A DNA stretch of 64,000 nt from an uncultured bacterium (GTDB lineage Bacteria; Cyanobacteriota; Vampirovibrionia; Gastranaerophilales; Gastranaerophilaceae), in assembly GCA_949035555.1 (NCBI GenBank), contig CAROLD010000004.1, forward strand, positions 1 through 64,000, in the 5' to 3' direction. Below the pieces are notes generated by a model. The model had not been told where the DNA came from. It made no database searches and saw nothing but the letters and a program-made list of their open reading frames with translations. Both the position numbers and the translations under genes were made by a program. Each line of letters starts with the position of its first letter. Position 1 is the first letter of the stretch. Shown piece by piece: positions 1-7,622 of this stretch.

Positions 1-6
1 CTTTTT

Positions 7-25
7 CCTATTGATTTTCCAACGA
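7..25 (-). repeat. Copy 1 of a short repeat also found upstream of tRNA-Met
   Basis: On the minus strand this reads TCGTTGGAAAATCAATAGG. An almost identical copy, with one extra A, lies immediately upstream of the tRNA-Met gene at 47088-47107. Copy 1 points out of the left edge of the window, so a stable RNA gene may lie just beyond it. Function is unknown; a promoter or leader element of stable RNA genes is a guess. Confidence 0.4.
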
Positions 26-50
26 CTCGTAAAACAGTCGTTTTTCTTTT
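22..50 (+). terminator. Rho-independent terminator, plus strand
   Basis: The six-base stem ACGACT/AGTCGT encloses an eight-base loop and is followed on the plus strand by TTTTTCTTTT. The T-run is on the plus-strand side, so it would stop a transcript arriving from the left and protect the convergent gene ending at 49. Confidence 0.55.
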
Positions 51-1581
51 ATGCGCTTACTTTCTGTTCTTCGTCTCTAAATTGTGCTGTTCCCGGGAAT
101 TGATCAGAACCTGTTCTCCATTTTGTTATCTGGTATTGAAGTTTTGGAATAAGTGTTGATAAGAACAGTGCAGATACGACAAATCCTGCGCCCCAATTAA
201 TTGAATTCATAAGAAGATTTTTGCCGGATGCTTTTCTAAGAAGTTTTTGAGTAACTTCTTGGGCATCAGTTTTTGAAGCTGTATCTATAATTGAATTTAC
301 ATAATTGACGAGTTCTTTTTTCAGTGCATCCAAATCATTTTGCGCAACGAATTGGTATTTTTCCATAAATTTATTACCAAAGCGGTTTTTAAAGAATTCC
401 TGCAAGAATTCAGGATTATTAATATGACCGCCTGTAAGGATATCTTTTACCTGACCTTCTGTAAGGATTGATAAACCGTTTACTTGGGGCTGGAGTTTTG
501 ACATTTTCTCAGCAGTTTTTTCAAATATCTGTAATTCAGAGCTTGGAACGATATTTTTAAGTTCAGTTTTAAATTCTTCAAGTGATATAATTTTTATTTT
601 ATCGCCGGCAAATTTCGCTTTTAGAGTCTCAGGAATTTGAGCATCTGTACCCATGAAATCTTTTTTAAATTGTTCAACAGAAATTTTATCGCCTTGTTGT
701 TCAATATAGCCTTCCATATATTTTGTTGCAAATTCTGCGCTAACAGGGTCAAGTCTTGTAGCATTTCCCTTTTGTTCAATTTTGTTGAGCCATGTATTCA
801 TGTTACCCATATTGAACATATAGAAGTAGATTGAGGCAAGGTCTCTGAACAGGATTTCAACTCTTTCGTCGTTGTTTCTTGCTGAGTATGCGCGACCTGA
901 AGCTGTTCCTGCATCAACTGCAAGAAGTTTATAATTTCTGTCGCTTTCGAATTTATTGGCTATTGATAGAAGATTTAAACCGAAGGAGATATCTTTTTTA
1001 TTTTCTTTATCATTTTTATCTTTTTTTATAAAATTGTCAAATGTAGGGTTTTGATATTGTACGATGTTTCCATCATGGGTATTATTTACATCTTTATTTT
1101 TGTGATAAGAACGGGTGATTGCCTGATTGATTTTAGGCAGAACAAAACCGATGAATGCGTTTGCAATCAATACGCTGGAGATAACTTTGACAAATTTGAA
1201 TTTTGCCATTTTGCTTTCAAGAATTCTAGCACCATCTTTGGTTCTTTCGTGTTCTAAGAAGTTTCCAAGCGGTTTACGAACATCATCTGACGCGATATCG
1301 ACAGATTTGTTAGGTAGTTTGAGTATTTTTTGTCCGATTTTTTCAAACATTGCATTAAGAGCTGAAACTCCGCCCAGCCAGAACACTGCGCCTGAAAATT
1401 CTTCGGTAATTCTTTCTCTCGCTTCGTCAAAACCTCCTCTTTTGTATGCCTGATAAGTTCTTCCGCCCTCTACAAAAGCTTCAAGCGCTATGACCGGCAA
1501 AAAACCGTCGCTCGCCATTTGTTTAACTAAGTTTCTTGTCATAACACGATTTGTATTTGCTATTGGAACTTTTATTGACAT
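49..1581 (-). CDS. Uncharacterised membrane protein, 510 aa
   Basis: I do not recognise this family. The N-terminal 60 residues are basic and include an alanine/glycine-rich stretch (SGAVFWLGG near residue 65). A hydrophobic segment (SSVLIANAFIGFVLP) lies near residue 140, and a second one near the C-terminus (GAGFVVSALFLSTLIP) is followed by a polar tail. The middle 250 residues are soluble and charged. A protein anchored at both ends with a large soluble domain is the simplest reading. The adjacent divergent gene at 1768 encodes a protein of similar style (glycine/alanine-rich hydrophobic segments), so the two may work together. The ATG at 1581 is preceded by a GAGGA sequence. Confidence 0.75.
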   Translation of the reverse strand: MSIKVPIANTNRVMTRNLVKQMASDGFLPVIALEAFVEGGRTYQAYKRGGFDEARERITEEFSGAVFWLGGVSALNAMFEKIGQKILKLPNKSVDIASDDVRKPLGNFLEHERTKDGARILESKMAKFKFVKVISSVLIANAFIGFVLPKINQAITRSYHKNKDVNNTHDGNIVQYQNPTFDNFIKKDKNDKENKKDISFGLNLLSIANKFESDRNYKLLAVDAGTASGRAYSARNNDERVEILFRDLASIYFYMFNMGNMNTWLNKIEQKGNATRLDPVSAEFATKYMEGYIEQQGDKISVEQFKKDFMGTDAQIPETLKAKFAGDKIKIISLEEFKTELKNIVPSSELQIFEKTAEKMSKLQPQVNGLSILTEGQVKDILTGGHINNPEFLQEFFKNRFGNKFMEKYQFVAQNDLDALKKELVNYVNSIIDTASKTDAQEVTQKLLRKASGKNLLMNSINWGAGFVVSALFLSTLIPKLQYQITKWRTGSDQFPGTAQFRDEEQKVSA

Positions 1582-1767
1582 AATGTCTTAATAATCCTCA
1601 ATGCTATTTTTTGCCATATTTTAATTGCTTTTTAATATTTTGTTACAAATTAGTATATCTCATACACTTATTATGTCATATATGTTACAAAATTTTAAAG
1701 TATTATAATAATAGAGCAAGAATTTTTTTGTTCCGTTTTTGATACATTGTAACTGTAGGAAGTGCGT

Positions 1768-2541
1768 ATGATACATCGAATCTCATATAATTATTCAGGA
1801 CAAAATTTTACAGGTCACGGCTCAAATAGTGAAATGACAAAAAAGCAGAAGGCAGTGGTTCTTGCCTCATCAGTAGCGGGTATGACACCTGTAATGGCAG
1901 TTCTTGCAAAAAGAAAAGGTTTTTCTCTAAATCCTGTGAAGATTTTCAAAACACCTTTAAAAGATTGGGCTTTGTTCAAATATGCGCCGAAAGAGAAAGC
2001 AATTGAGTTTGAGGCTCCGCAGATTATATCTGTTGCAGCAGGTTCTGTTGCTGGCGGATTTGCAGGCGGTGCGCTTGTTGATAAAAATAATGTTAAAGCT
2101 AAAAAACGTGAAGTTTTAAACCAGCTGTTAGGAAATGTTTTGGTTCCTGTTGGTTGCGTATGGGCAGGTTCTGAGCTGTTTAATAAATATTCTGCGCACA
2201 TCCAAAGAGTAATTCCGCAGTTCAAAAACCCGAAAAAATTTGTACAATTTTTGAATAAATGTTTGAAAAATATTCCGAATGCGGTTTGTACGGTTGCGTT
2301 TTTAGGTGCAGGAATTTATCTTGGAAATAAGGTTTCAAACCTTATAAATGAAAAGCTTTATCATAAAAAAGTCGAACGAGATATCAAAGCAAGTGATTTT
2401 GCACCGCATGTTGATGATTTGTGTATGGCAACATCTATGATGAATAAAGAATCTTCATTCGGAGCAAAGCTGGGCAGAGTAATCCCTTTAGCGCTTCTTG
2501 TTCCGGGATATCAGACAGGTATCGCGCAGGATAAAGATTAA
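1768..2541 (+). CDS. Uncharacterised membrane protein with N-terminal NFTG motif, 257 aa
   Basis: No family is recognised. The protein starts MIHRISYNYSG and carries a QNFTGHG motif within the first 20 residues, like short N-terminal motifs I associate with Gastranaerophilales proteins. It then has three or four hydrophobic segments: VVLASSVAGMTPVMAVLA, a glycine-rich IISVAAGSVAGGFAGGALV, LVPVGCVWAGSEL, and VCTVAFLGAGIYLG. I chose ATG 1768 over GTG 1762 because AGGA at 1757-1760 is then correctly spaced. The gene is divergent from the 510-aa membrane protein. Its 3' end overlaps the convergent zinc-ribbon gene by 4 bases. Confidence 0.75.
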   Translation: MIHRISYNYSGQNFTGHGSNSEMTKKQKAVVLASSVAGMTPVMAVLAKRKGFSLNPVKIFKTPLKDWALFKYAPKEKAIEFEAPQIISVAAGSVAGGFAGGALVDKNNVKAKKREVLNQLLGNVLVPVGCVWAGSELFNKYSAHIQRVIPQFKNPKKFVQFLNKCLKNIPNAVCTVAFLGAGIYLGNKVSNLINEKLYHKKVERDIKASDFAPHVDDLCMATSMMNKESSFGAKLGRVIPLALLVPGYQTGIAQDKD

Positions 2542-2873
2542 TCGTCAGGTTGTAAAGGCGTGCCGCAATAAGGGCAGTGAGTTAGGTTTTTATTTTCTTT
2601 TTTGAAAACTTTTTTACATTTCCTGCATTTTATGATGTTGCGTTTAATGTATAAAAAAATGCCTAAAAAGCTGAATATTATTGTGTATGCAGCAATGCAC
2701 AAACCCGCAAGAATTACTATTGCATAAAGCAAAAGCATAAGCATTCCTGACGGATAATAGTATGCGGGAAGTCCGATGTCATAATCATAATAGTCAGCAT
2801 CGCCACAGGTTGTACAGGTTGTTTCCTGCGGCGCGGTGCTTCTTGTTACGGTTACAGCATTTGGCATACTCAT
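2538..2873 (-). CDS. Small membrane protein with C-terminal zinc ribbon, 111 aa
   Basis: The N-terminal 35 residues are polar and tyrosine-rich (DADYYDYDIG) with a CTTC pair. A long hydrophobic stretch follows (about residues 42-78, one or two helices). The C-terminus is a zinc-ribbon-like CRKC...CPYC motif (two CxxC pairs about 15 residues apart). It resembles the many small membrane zinc-ribbon proteins of unknown role. TATAAT (complement of 2880-2885) ends six bases before ATG and there is no Shine-Dalgarno sequence, so the mRNA is probably leaderless. Confidence 0.75.
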   Translation of the reverse strand: MSMPNAVTVTRSTAPQETTCTTCGDADYYDYDIGLPAYYYPSGMLMLLLYAIVILAGLCIAAYTIIFSFLGIFLYIKRNIIKCRKCKKVFKKENKNLTHCPYCGTPLQPDD

Positions 2874-2879
2874 ATTTTA

Positions 2880-2885
2880 ATTATA
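2880..2885 (-). promoter_or_regulatory. -10 box, predicted leaderless start of zinc-ribbon gene
   Basis: TATAAT on the minus strand is separated from ATG 2873 by six bases. A transcript starting 6-7 bases after the -10 box would begin at or next to the start codon. The -35 region is poor. Confidence 0.45.
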
Positions 2886-2906
2886 TCATATCGCTTCAAA
2901 TTGTGC

Positions 2907-2926
2907 TATAATAATGAGAAACGGAG
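2907..2926 (+). promoter_or_regulatory. ispF -10 box and ribosome binding site
   Basis: TATAAT at 2907-2912 is followed by GGAG at 2923-2926, seven bases before ATG 2934. This placement decides the ispF start: an upstream in-frame TTG at 2901 would lie before the -10 box. Confidence 0.55.
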
Positions 2927-2933
2927 ATTTATT

Positions 2934-3407
2934 ATGTACAGAATCGGTGTCGGATATGATATTCATAAACTAATAGAGGGAAGAGATTTAATAATCGGCG
3001 GTGTGAAAATTACGCATGAAAGGGGACTTCTCGGGCATTCTGATGCGGATGTCCTAATTCACGCGATTATTGATGCAATGCTCGGTGCTTTAGCTCTTGA
3101 CGATATAGGTACACTTTTTCCTGATACAGACTCTAAATATAAAGATATAGACAGCACAATTTTATTAAAACATGTTTATAAATTAGTTCGGGATAAGGGT
3201 TTTAAGATAGTTAATATCGACAGTAATATTATTGCGCAGGAACCCAAAATGATGCCTTATATTCCTAAAATGAAAGAAAGTTTATGTAAGATTTTAGATA
3301 TTCTGCCTGAAAATCTGTCAATTAAAGCAAAAACAAAAGAAAAACTTGATGCTGTCGGGCAAAAACTTGCAATAGAATCTAATGCAGTAGTGCTTTTAGA
3401 AAAATAA
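2934..3407 (+). CDS. ispF: 2-C-methyl-D-erythritol 2,4-cyclodiphosphate synthase
   Basis: IspF converts CDP-methylerythritol 2-phosphate to the cyclodiphosphate in the MEP isoprenoid pathway. The 157-residue length is normal. Visible family signatures are RIGVGYDIHKL at the N-terminus (Asp and His zinc ligands), GHSDADVLIHAIIDAMLGA, and the DIGTLFPD segment. The C-terminal KAKTKEKLD and GQKLAIESNAVVLL regions fit the family. The start at ATG 2934 is set by the ribosome binding site and by homology (MYRIGVGYD). It lies alone and ends in a strong bidirectional terminator. The polyprenyl synthase at 62379 would use its downstream products. Confidence 0.96.
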   Translation: MYRIGVGYDIHKLIEGRDLIIGGVKITHERGLLGHSDADVLIHAIIDAMLGALALDDIGTLFPDTDSKYKDIDSTILLKHVYKLVRDKGFKIVNIDSNIIAQEPKMMPYIPKMKESLCKILDILPENLSIKAKTKEKLDAVGQKLAIESNAVVLLEK

Positions 3408-3459
3408 TTAAACACAAAAAGGCGGTCGAAAAATGCGACCGCCTTTTTGTGTTTAATTA
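3405..3459. terminator. Bidirectional terminator with 24-bp perfect arms
   Basis: A perfect inverted repeat of 24-base arms (GGCGGTCG core) with a seven-base loop sits between ispF and the convergent pseudopilin gene. Its A-rich and T-rich flanks are part of the arms, so it can work in both directions. It overlaps the ispF stop codon and ends right beside the pseudopilin stop codon. Confidence 0.9.
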
Positions 3460-4149
3460 TTAGTAATTCATTTTCCAACCTGCATCGATAATTGCATTCA
3501 AACAGCCGCTAGCCCTGCCGTTTAAATTTGATCCGCTACCGTTGCATGCTTTTTTTGCTGTTGCAACTGTCGGGTCTTTGGAGCGATTAGCTGCATTGTA
3601 GTCAACAATTGTACCATCAGATTTGATATCCATCGCAAATACATCTCTTCCAATCATATTAGGAGATGCCGGTCCGTTTACATCAACAATTAAATTAACC
3701 ATACTATCTTGCCATTTTGCGCAAATTGCTGCGCCATTTGTATTTTGAATACAATACTCGGCATCAATAGAACCGCCTGTTCCGGAATCGATAGTTGTGT
3801 AAGTGGTAGCTACGCACGCTTTATCTGCTGTACCGCCATTTCCGCAGTTTCTTTTCACTGATTTAAAATAGTTATTTAAAAATAACCCCACACCTTTTTC
3901 GCAGATACCTTTTGTCGCATTTGAGCATGAATTTGCACTTGCAATAGTAGTTTCATATATATTATCAACATGCTGGTCGTTCATCATAGCTTGAGTTGCT
4001 TCAGAGATTTGAGAATAAACCTTTTGCAGCTGTGATGTGTATAATCTGTTTTTATAGTTTTTCATAACACCCGGAACTGTCAAAACGGCTACAACGCCGA
4101 CAATGCCCAATGTAATTAAAACTTCTGATAAAGTAAAACCTTTTTTCAT
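3460..4149 (-). CDS. Type II secretion/type IV pilus pseudopilin-like protein, 229 aa
   Basis: The N-terminus MKKGFTLSEVLITLGIVGVV is a class III prepilin signal: cleavage after the Gly is followed by FTLSE, with Glu at mature position 5 and then a hydrophobic helix. The globular domain has several Cys residues and a GPASPNMIGRDVF segment. It ends in a pattern shared with the next gene (GCLNAIIDAGWKMNY versus GCLNRIIKSGWVMEY). It would be processed by prepilin peptidase and assembled into a pseudopilus or pilus. No secretion or pilus machinery genes are nearby, so its role is unresolved. Confidence 0.88.
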   Translation of the reverse strand: MKKGFTLSEVLITLGIVGVVAVLTVPGVMKNYKNRLYTSQLQKVYSQISEATQAMMNDQHVDNIYETTIASANSCSNATKGICEKGVGLFLNNYFKSVKRNCGNGGTADKACVATTYTTIDSGTGGSIDAEYCIQNTNGAAICAKWQDSMVNLIVDVNGPASPNMIGRDVFAMDIKSDGTIVDYNAANRSKDPTVATAKKACNGSGSNLNGRASGCLNAIIDAGWKMNY

Positions 4150-4164
4150 ATATTTCCTTTCAAA

Positions 4165-4821
4165 TTAATATTCCATTACCCAGCCTGACTTAATAATCCT
4201 GTTTAAACATCCTTCTCCTCTGATATCACTCTTGGGTACCCATTTACTACCATCGTAAGCTGCACATGAATCAGGGTTGGAATGGGACATTACTTGATTA
4301 TTCTGTTTATCTATTCTAAACCAGAACATGTCGCGGCCGCCAATATTTGGTTCATCTGTTCCGTTTATATCAATAGAAACAATACATTCTGTTGCTGTTT
4401 GGCACCCGATATCTATGATTTCTCCACTCTTAAGTTTTGCTGTTGCAGAGTTTAATGGTATTGTCATCTGTGTAGGTGCCGCACTGGTATTACTGAGCGG
4501 GCGATATGTTCCAAAGTAGGGCTTAACTCCTGAAGGACTTTGTTTTGCAGGTTCAATTGTTTTAAAATATTTGTTTAAGAATTCTGCTTGTTGTGCCGCA
4601 TTTCCTGCTCCTCCGTATGGGGTTTGTTGTAAAGACGAAACATTGTTATCATTACACGCTGTTTCTATTGCAGAAAACAACATTTCATAACTCTTGTGCA
4701 ATTTAGTTGTATATAATTTTTTGTGGTAATCCTTTAAGAAACCCGGAATTACAAGAGCCGCAATAACCCCGATAATTGCCATTGTAACCAATAATTCACC
4801 AATCGTAAGACCTTTTCTCAT
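4165..4821 (-). CDS. Type II secretion/type IV pilus pseudopilin-like protein, 218 aa
   Basis: MRKGLTIGELLVTMAIIGVI is a prepilin signal with Leu rather than Phe after the Gly and Glu at mature position 5. The rest resembles the 229-aa neighbour: a DYHKKLYTTKLHKSYE helix extension, a segment reading DEPNIGGRDMFWFR (compare PNMIGRDVFAMD), and the C-terminal GCLNRIIKSGWVMEY. The two genes are 15 bases apart, transcribed together, and are diverged paralogues. They may be major and minor subunits of one filament or substrate-binding minor pseudopilins. Confidence 0.87.
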   Translation of the reverse strand: MRKGLTIGELLVTMAIIGVIAALVIPGFLKDYHKKLYTTKLHKSYEMLFSAIETACNDNNVSSLQQTPYGGAGNAAQQAEFLNKYFKTIEPAKQSPSGVKPYFGTYRPLSNTSAAPTQMTIPLNSATAKLKSGEIIDIGCQTATECIVSIDINGTDEPNIGGRDMFWFRIDKQNNQVMSHSNPDSCAAYDGSKWVPKSDIRGEGCLNRIIKSGWVMEY

Positions 4822-4888
4822 ACTCTTGTTATCCTGTTTATAGCTGTAAACTTATAAATCAATTATACAACTTTTCAGGTGTGTTTTC

Positions 4889-4921
4889 AAGAGGGCGGTG
4901 CAAACTTTGCACCGCCCTCTT
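4889..4921. terminator. Strong hairpin terminator downstream of tpiA
   Basis: Sixteen-base perfect arms (AAGAGGGCGGTGCAAA) enclose a single-base loop. It lies downstream of tpiA on the minus strand and upstream of the pseudopilin pair. Confidence 0.85.
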
Positions 4922-4947
4922 GTTTCGACTGTCAATCAAATTTGTTA

Positions 4948-5742
4948 TTAAACAGCAACTTTCATTGTTTTATCAATGATATCGTTAAAGCTGTCAGCTT
5001 TTAGAGAAGCACCGCCGATTAAAGCACCATCGATGTCTGATTTTGCCATTTGTTCTTCGATTGTAGAAGGTTTTACAGAACCGCCGTAAAGAATTCTGAT
5101 AGAATCAGCAGCTTCAGAACCTGCAACTTCTGCAACAACGCCTCTAATCATTTTGATAACTCTGTTAGCTTCGTCAGCGTCACAAGATTTACCTGTACCG
5201 ATAGCCCAGATTGGCTCGTAAGCGATAACTGATTTTGCAACATCTTCAGAAGAAATTCCATCTAAAGCTGCTCTGATTTGAGATGCGATGTGAGAATCTG
5301 TTACTCCGGCTTCTCTTTGTTCTAATGTTTCGCCGCAGCAGATGATTGGGATTAAGCCGCCAGCTAGGATAGCTTTTGCTTTTTTGTTAATCATTTCATC
5401 TGTTTCTGAGAAATATTGTCTTCTTTCAGAGTGTCCGATGATTACAAATGAACATCCTGCATCTTTAAGCATTTCAACAGAGATTTCGCCGGTGAAAGCG
5501 CCTGAGTTTTCCCAGTGGCAGTTTTGTCCAGCTACATATAATCTTTTACCTTCGCATCCGCAATCGCAAGGGATTTCAGATACTTGATTTAAAGATGTGA
5601 ATACAGGTGCAATTACAACTTGTGGTAATTGAGTTGCACTGTAGTTTGATACGAATGATTTAATTCCTTCAAATAATGCTTTTGCATCAGCTTGAAGAAG
5701 ATTCATTTTCCAGTTTCCTGCAATAATAGGTTTTCTTGACAT
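4948..5742 (-). CDS. tpiA: Triose-phosphate isomerase
   Basis: This enzyme interconverts dihydroxyacetone phosphate and glyceraldehyde 3-phosphate in glycolysis. The 264 residues include NWKMN near the N-terminus, the catalytic-His segment IIGHSERR, the catalytic-Glu segment AYEPIWAIGTG (flexible loop 6) and the phosphate-binding LYGGSV. There is a small Cys-rich insertion (CDCGCEG near residue 60) that is not typical of the family. An AAGGAG ribosome binding site precedes ATG 5742. It is monocistronic, between two hairpins and the divergent rsmD. Confidence 0.96.
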   Translation of the reverse strand: MSRKPIIAGNWKMNLLQADAKALFEGIKSFVSNYSATQLPQVVIAPVFTSLNQVSEIPCDCGCEGKRLYVAGQNCHWENSGAFTGEISVEMLKDAGCSFVIIGHSERRQYFSETDEMINKKAKAILAGGLIPIICCGETLEQREAGVTDSHIASQIRAALDGISSEDVAKSVIAYEPIWAIGTGKSCDADEANRVIKMIRGVVAEVAGSEAADSIRILYGGSVKPSTIEEQMAKSDIDGALIGGASLKADSFNDIIDKTMKVAV

Positions 5743-5808
5743 AATAATCTCCTTTTTTTATATCGTTATATACAGGGTAATTCTATATTAAACAAGATTT
5801 TAGTGCAA

Positions 5809-5837
5809 GTGACTAAACTCCTTATCCATGCTAGAAT
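5809..5837 (+). promoter_or_regulatory. rsmD promoter, predicted leaderless start
   Basis: GTGACT at 5809-5814, a 17-base spacer and TAGAAT at 5832-5837 form a credible sigma-70-type promoter. The -10 box ends seven bases before ATG 5845 and no Shine-Dalgarno sequence is present. Confidence 0.5.
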
Positions 5838-5844
5838 TATGACT

Positions 5845-6366
5845 ATGAATATAACGGCTGGAAAATACAAAGGGCAAAAAATAACCGCACCTGATGAAAA
5901 TATAACCCGTCCTACTTTGTCTAAAGTTAGAATGAGTGTTTTCAATACTTTGCAATGCATGATCGATTTTGAAGGAGCAAGCTTTCTTGATATGTTTGCA
6001 GGTTCGGGGATTATGGGTCTGGAAGCTTTGTCACGTGGGTTTTCTAAGGTTGTTTCGATTGAGAAAAATAAAAAAGTTTATAATGTTATAAAAAATAATT
6101 TTAGAAAATATGAAAAAGAGAACGATTTGAAATTAATTTTGGGTGATAGTTTAAAAACTTGCGAAAAACTTAATTTTTCCCCTGATGTAATTTATATTGA
6201 CCCGCCGTATTTTTCTGGAGTCTATGAGCAGAGTTTAGAAGCCGTTAAAAATATCTCTAACGGTATAGTTATTCTTGAACATGTTACAGAAGTTGATTTT
6301 AGCGGATTTGAGCTGATTAAGCAGAAAAAATACGGTGATAAATTTATTACCTTTTTAAAAGCTTAA
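5845..6366 (+). CDS. rsmD: 16S rRNA (guanine(966)-N(2))-methyltransferase
   Basis: RsmD methylates G966 of 16S rRNA during 30S assembly. The N-terminus MNITAGKYKGQKI matches the family, then TRPTLSKVRMSVFN, the SAM-binding motif LDMFAGSGIMGLEALSRG, and the catalytic DPPY (YIDPPYFSG). The length from this start is 173 residues, normal for the family. I chose ATG 5845 over ATG 5839 and the farther upstream start because homology begins there and the promoter places the transcription start at that codon. Its stop overlaps the convergent proA by four bases. Confidence 0.92.
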   Translation: MNITAGKYKGQKITAPDENITRPTLSKVRMSVFNTLQCMIDFEGASFLDMFAGSGIMGLEALSRGFSKVVSIEKNKKVYNVIKNNFRKYEKENDLKLILGDSLKTCEKLNFSPDVIYIDPPYFSGVYEQSLEAVKNISNGIVILEHVTEVDFSGFELIKQKKYGDKFITFLKA

Positions 6367-7610
6367 ATATCCTTATGATGGAATTGTTTAATTCCTTTTG
6401 CGTAATCATCAACAATATGACCATTTCCGACAAGTTTATATTTATAAATTGTTAAACCTTCCAATCCTACAGGACCGCGGGCATGAGTTTTGTTTGTTGA
6501 AATTCCTACTTCTGCGCCGAAACCGTATCTGAAACCGTCTGCAAAACGTGTTGATGCATTAAAGTAAACGCCTGCCGAATCAACATTGTTCATAAATTTT
6601 TCAGCATTTTGGGTGTCTGTAGTAATAATACTGTCTGTATGTCCTGAACCGTAAGTATTGATATGTTCAATGGCTTCTTCTGCTGATTCTACAAATTTGT
6701 ATGATAAAATTTTGTCGCCGTATTCAATATCCCAGCTTTCAGGGTCTTTGACAAGTTTGATTTCTGATAATTGTAATGAGGCAAGTAAATCATTAACTTT
6801 TTCAAAATCTTTGTGTATTAAAAGTGTTTCTACAGCGTTACAAGCACTCGGGTACTGTGTTTTTGCATCCGTTACGACTTTTGATGCCATTTCAATGTCA
6901 GCTGACTTGTCAACAAATATATGGCAAATTCCGTTTGCGTGTCCGAGTACGGGAATTTTCGTATTTTCTTTGATGAATTTCACAAGATTGTTTCCGCCGC
7001 GCGGGATTATCAAGTTAATATATTGGTCGCATTTTAGCATTTCAGCTACATCTTCGCGATTGAATACTTGTTGAATAACATTGTGCGGAAAGCCTTCAAC
7101 GGTATTTAGCGCCGAATTTATAACTTCTAAAATCTTTTTGTTTGTATTTTTGGATTCTTTCCCGCCTTTCAATATAACTGCGTTTGAGGATTTTATCGCA
7201 AGTGACGAAATCTGTGAAATGACGTCAGGTCTTGCTTCAAAGATAATCCCGAGAACCCCTATCGGACATGAAACTTTTGTTAAAATCAGCCCGCTGTCGA
7301 GTTCTCTTTCTAATAATTTTTTACCGATTGGATCTTCTAAATTTGCAATATCGCGCACCCCTTGAATCATGTCGCGCATTTTATTATCATCAAGTTTTAA
7401 ACGGTTGAAAGTTGATTTTGAAATTTCTCCGTTTTCTACAAGTGCTTCTGCTTCTTTCAAATCCTGTTTGTTAGCTTCAAAAATTTCTGTTTTGTTTTGT
7501 TCAAATGCATCAGCAATTTTATTGAGTGCCTGATTTTTAATATCAGTATTTAATTCTGCGATTTTTAACGAAGCAGTTTTTGCATTTTTTGCAATTTTTA
7601 TAAAGTCCAT
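6363..7610 (-). CDS. proA: Gamma-glutamyl phosphate reductase
   Basis: ProA reduces gamma-glutamyl phosphate to glutamate semialdehyde in proline synthesis, using NADPH. The 415 residues have the aldehyde-dehydrogenase-like fold signatures: CPIGVLGIIFEARPDV, ILKGGKES, the catalytic-Cys segment YPSACNAVETLL, and the C-terminal GRYGFG-like FRYGFGAEVGISTNKTHARGP. It lies 12 bases downstream of proB in the same direction, forming a proBA operon. The gene has a TTTCC-type upstream region with AAAGGAAAT before ATG. Confidence 0.96.
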   Translation of the reverse strand: MDFIKIAKNAKTASLKIAELNTDIKNQALNKIADAFEQNKTEIFEANKQDLKEAEALVENGEISKSTFNRLKLDDNKMRDMIQGVRDIANLEDPIGKKLLERELDSGLILTKVSCPIGVLGIIFEARPDVISQISSLAIKSSNAVILKGGKESKNTNKKILEVINSALNTVEGFPHNVIQQVFNREDVAEMLKCDQYINLIIPRGGNNLVKFIKENTKIPVLGHANGICHIFVDKSADIEMASKVVTDAKTQYPSACNAVETLLIHKDFEKVNDLLASLQLSEIKLVKDPESWDIEYGDKILSYKFVESAEEAIEHINTYGSGHTDSIITTDTQNAEKFMNNVDSAGVYFNASTRFADGFRYGFGAEVGISTNKTHARGPVGLEGLTIYKYKLVGNGHIVDDYAKGIKQFHHKDI

Positions 7611-7622
7611 ATATTTCCTTTT

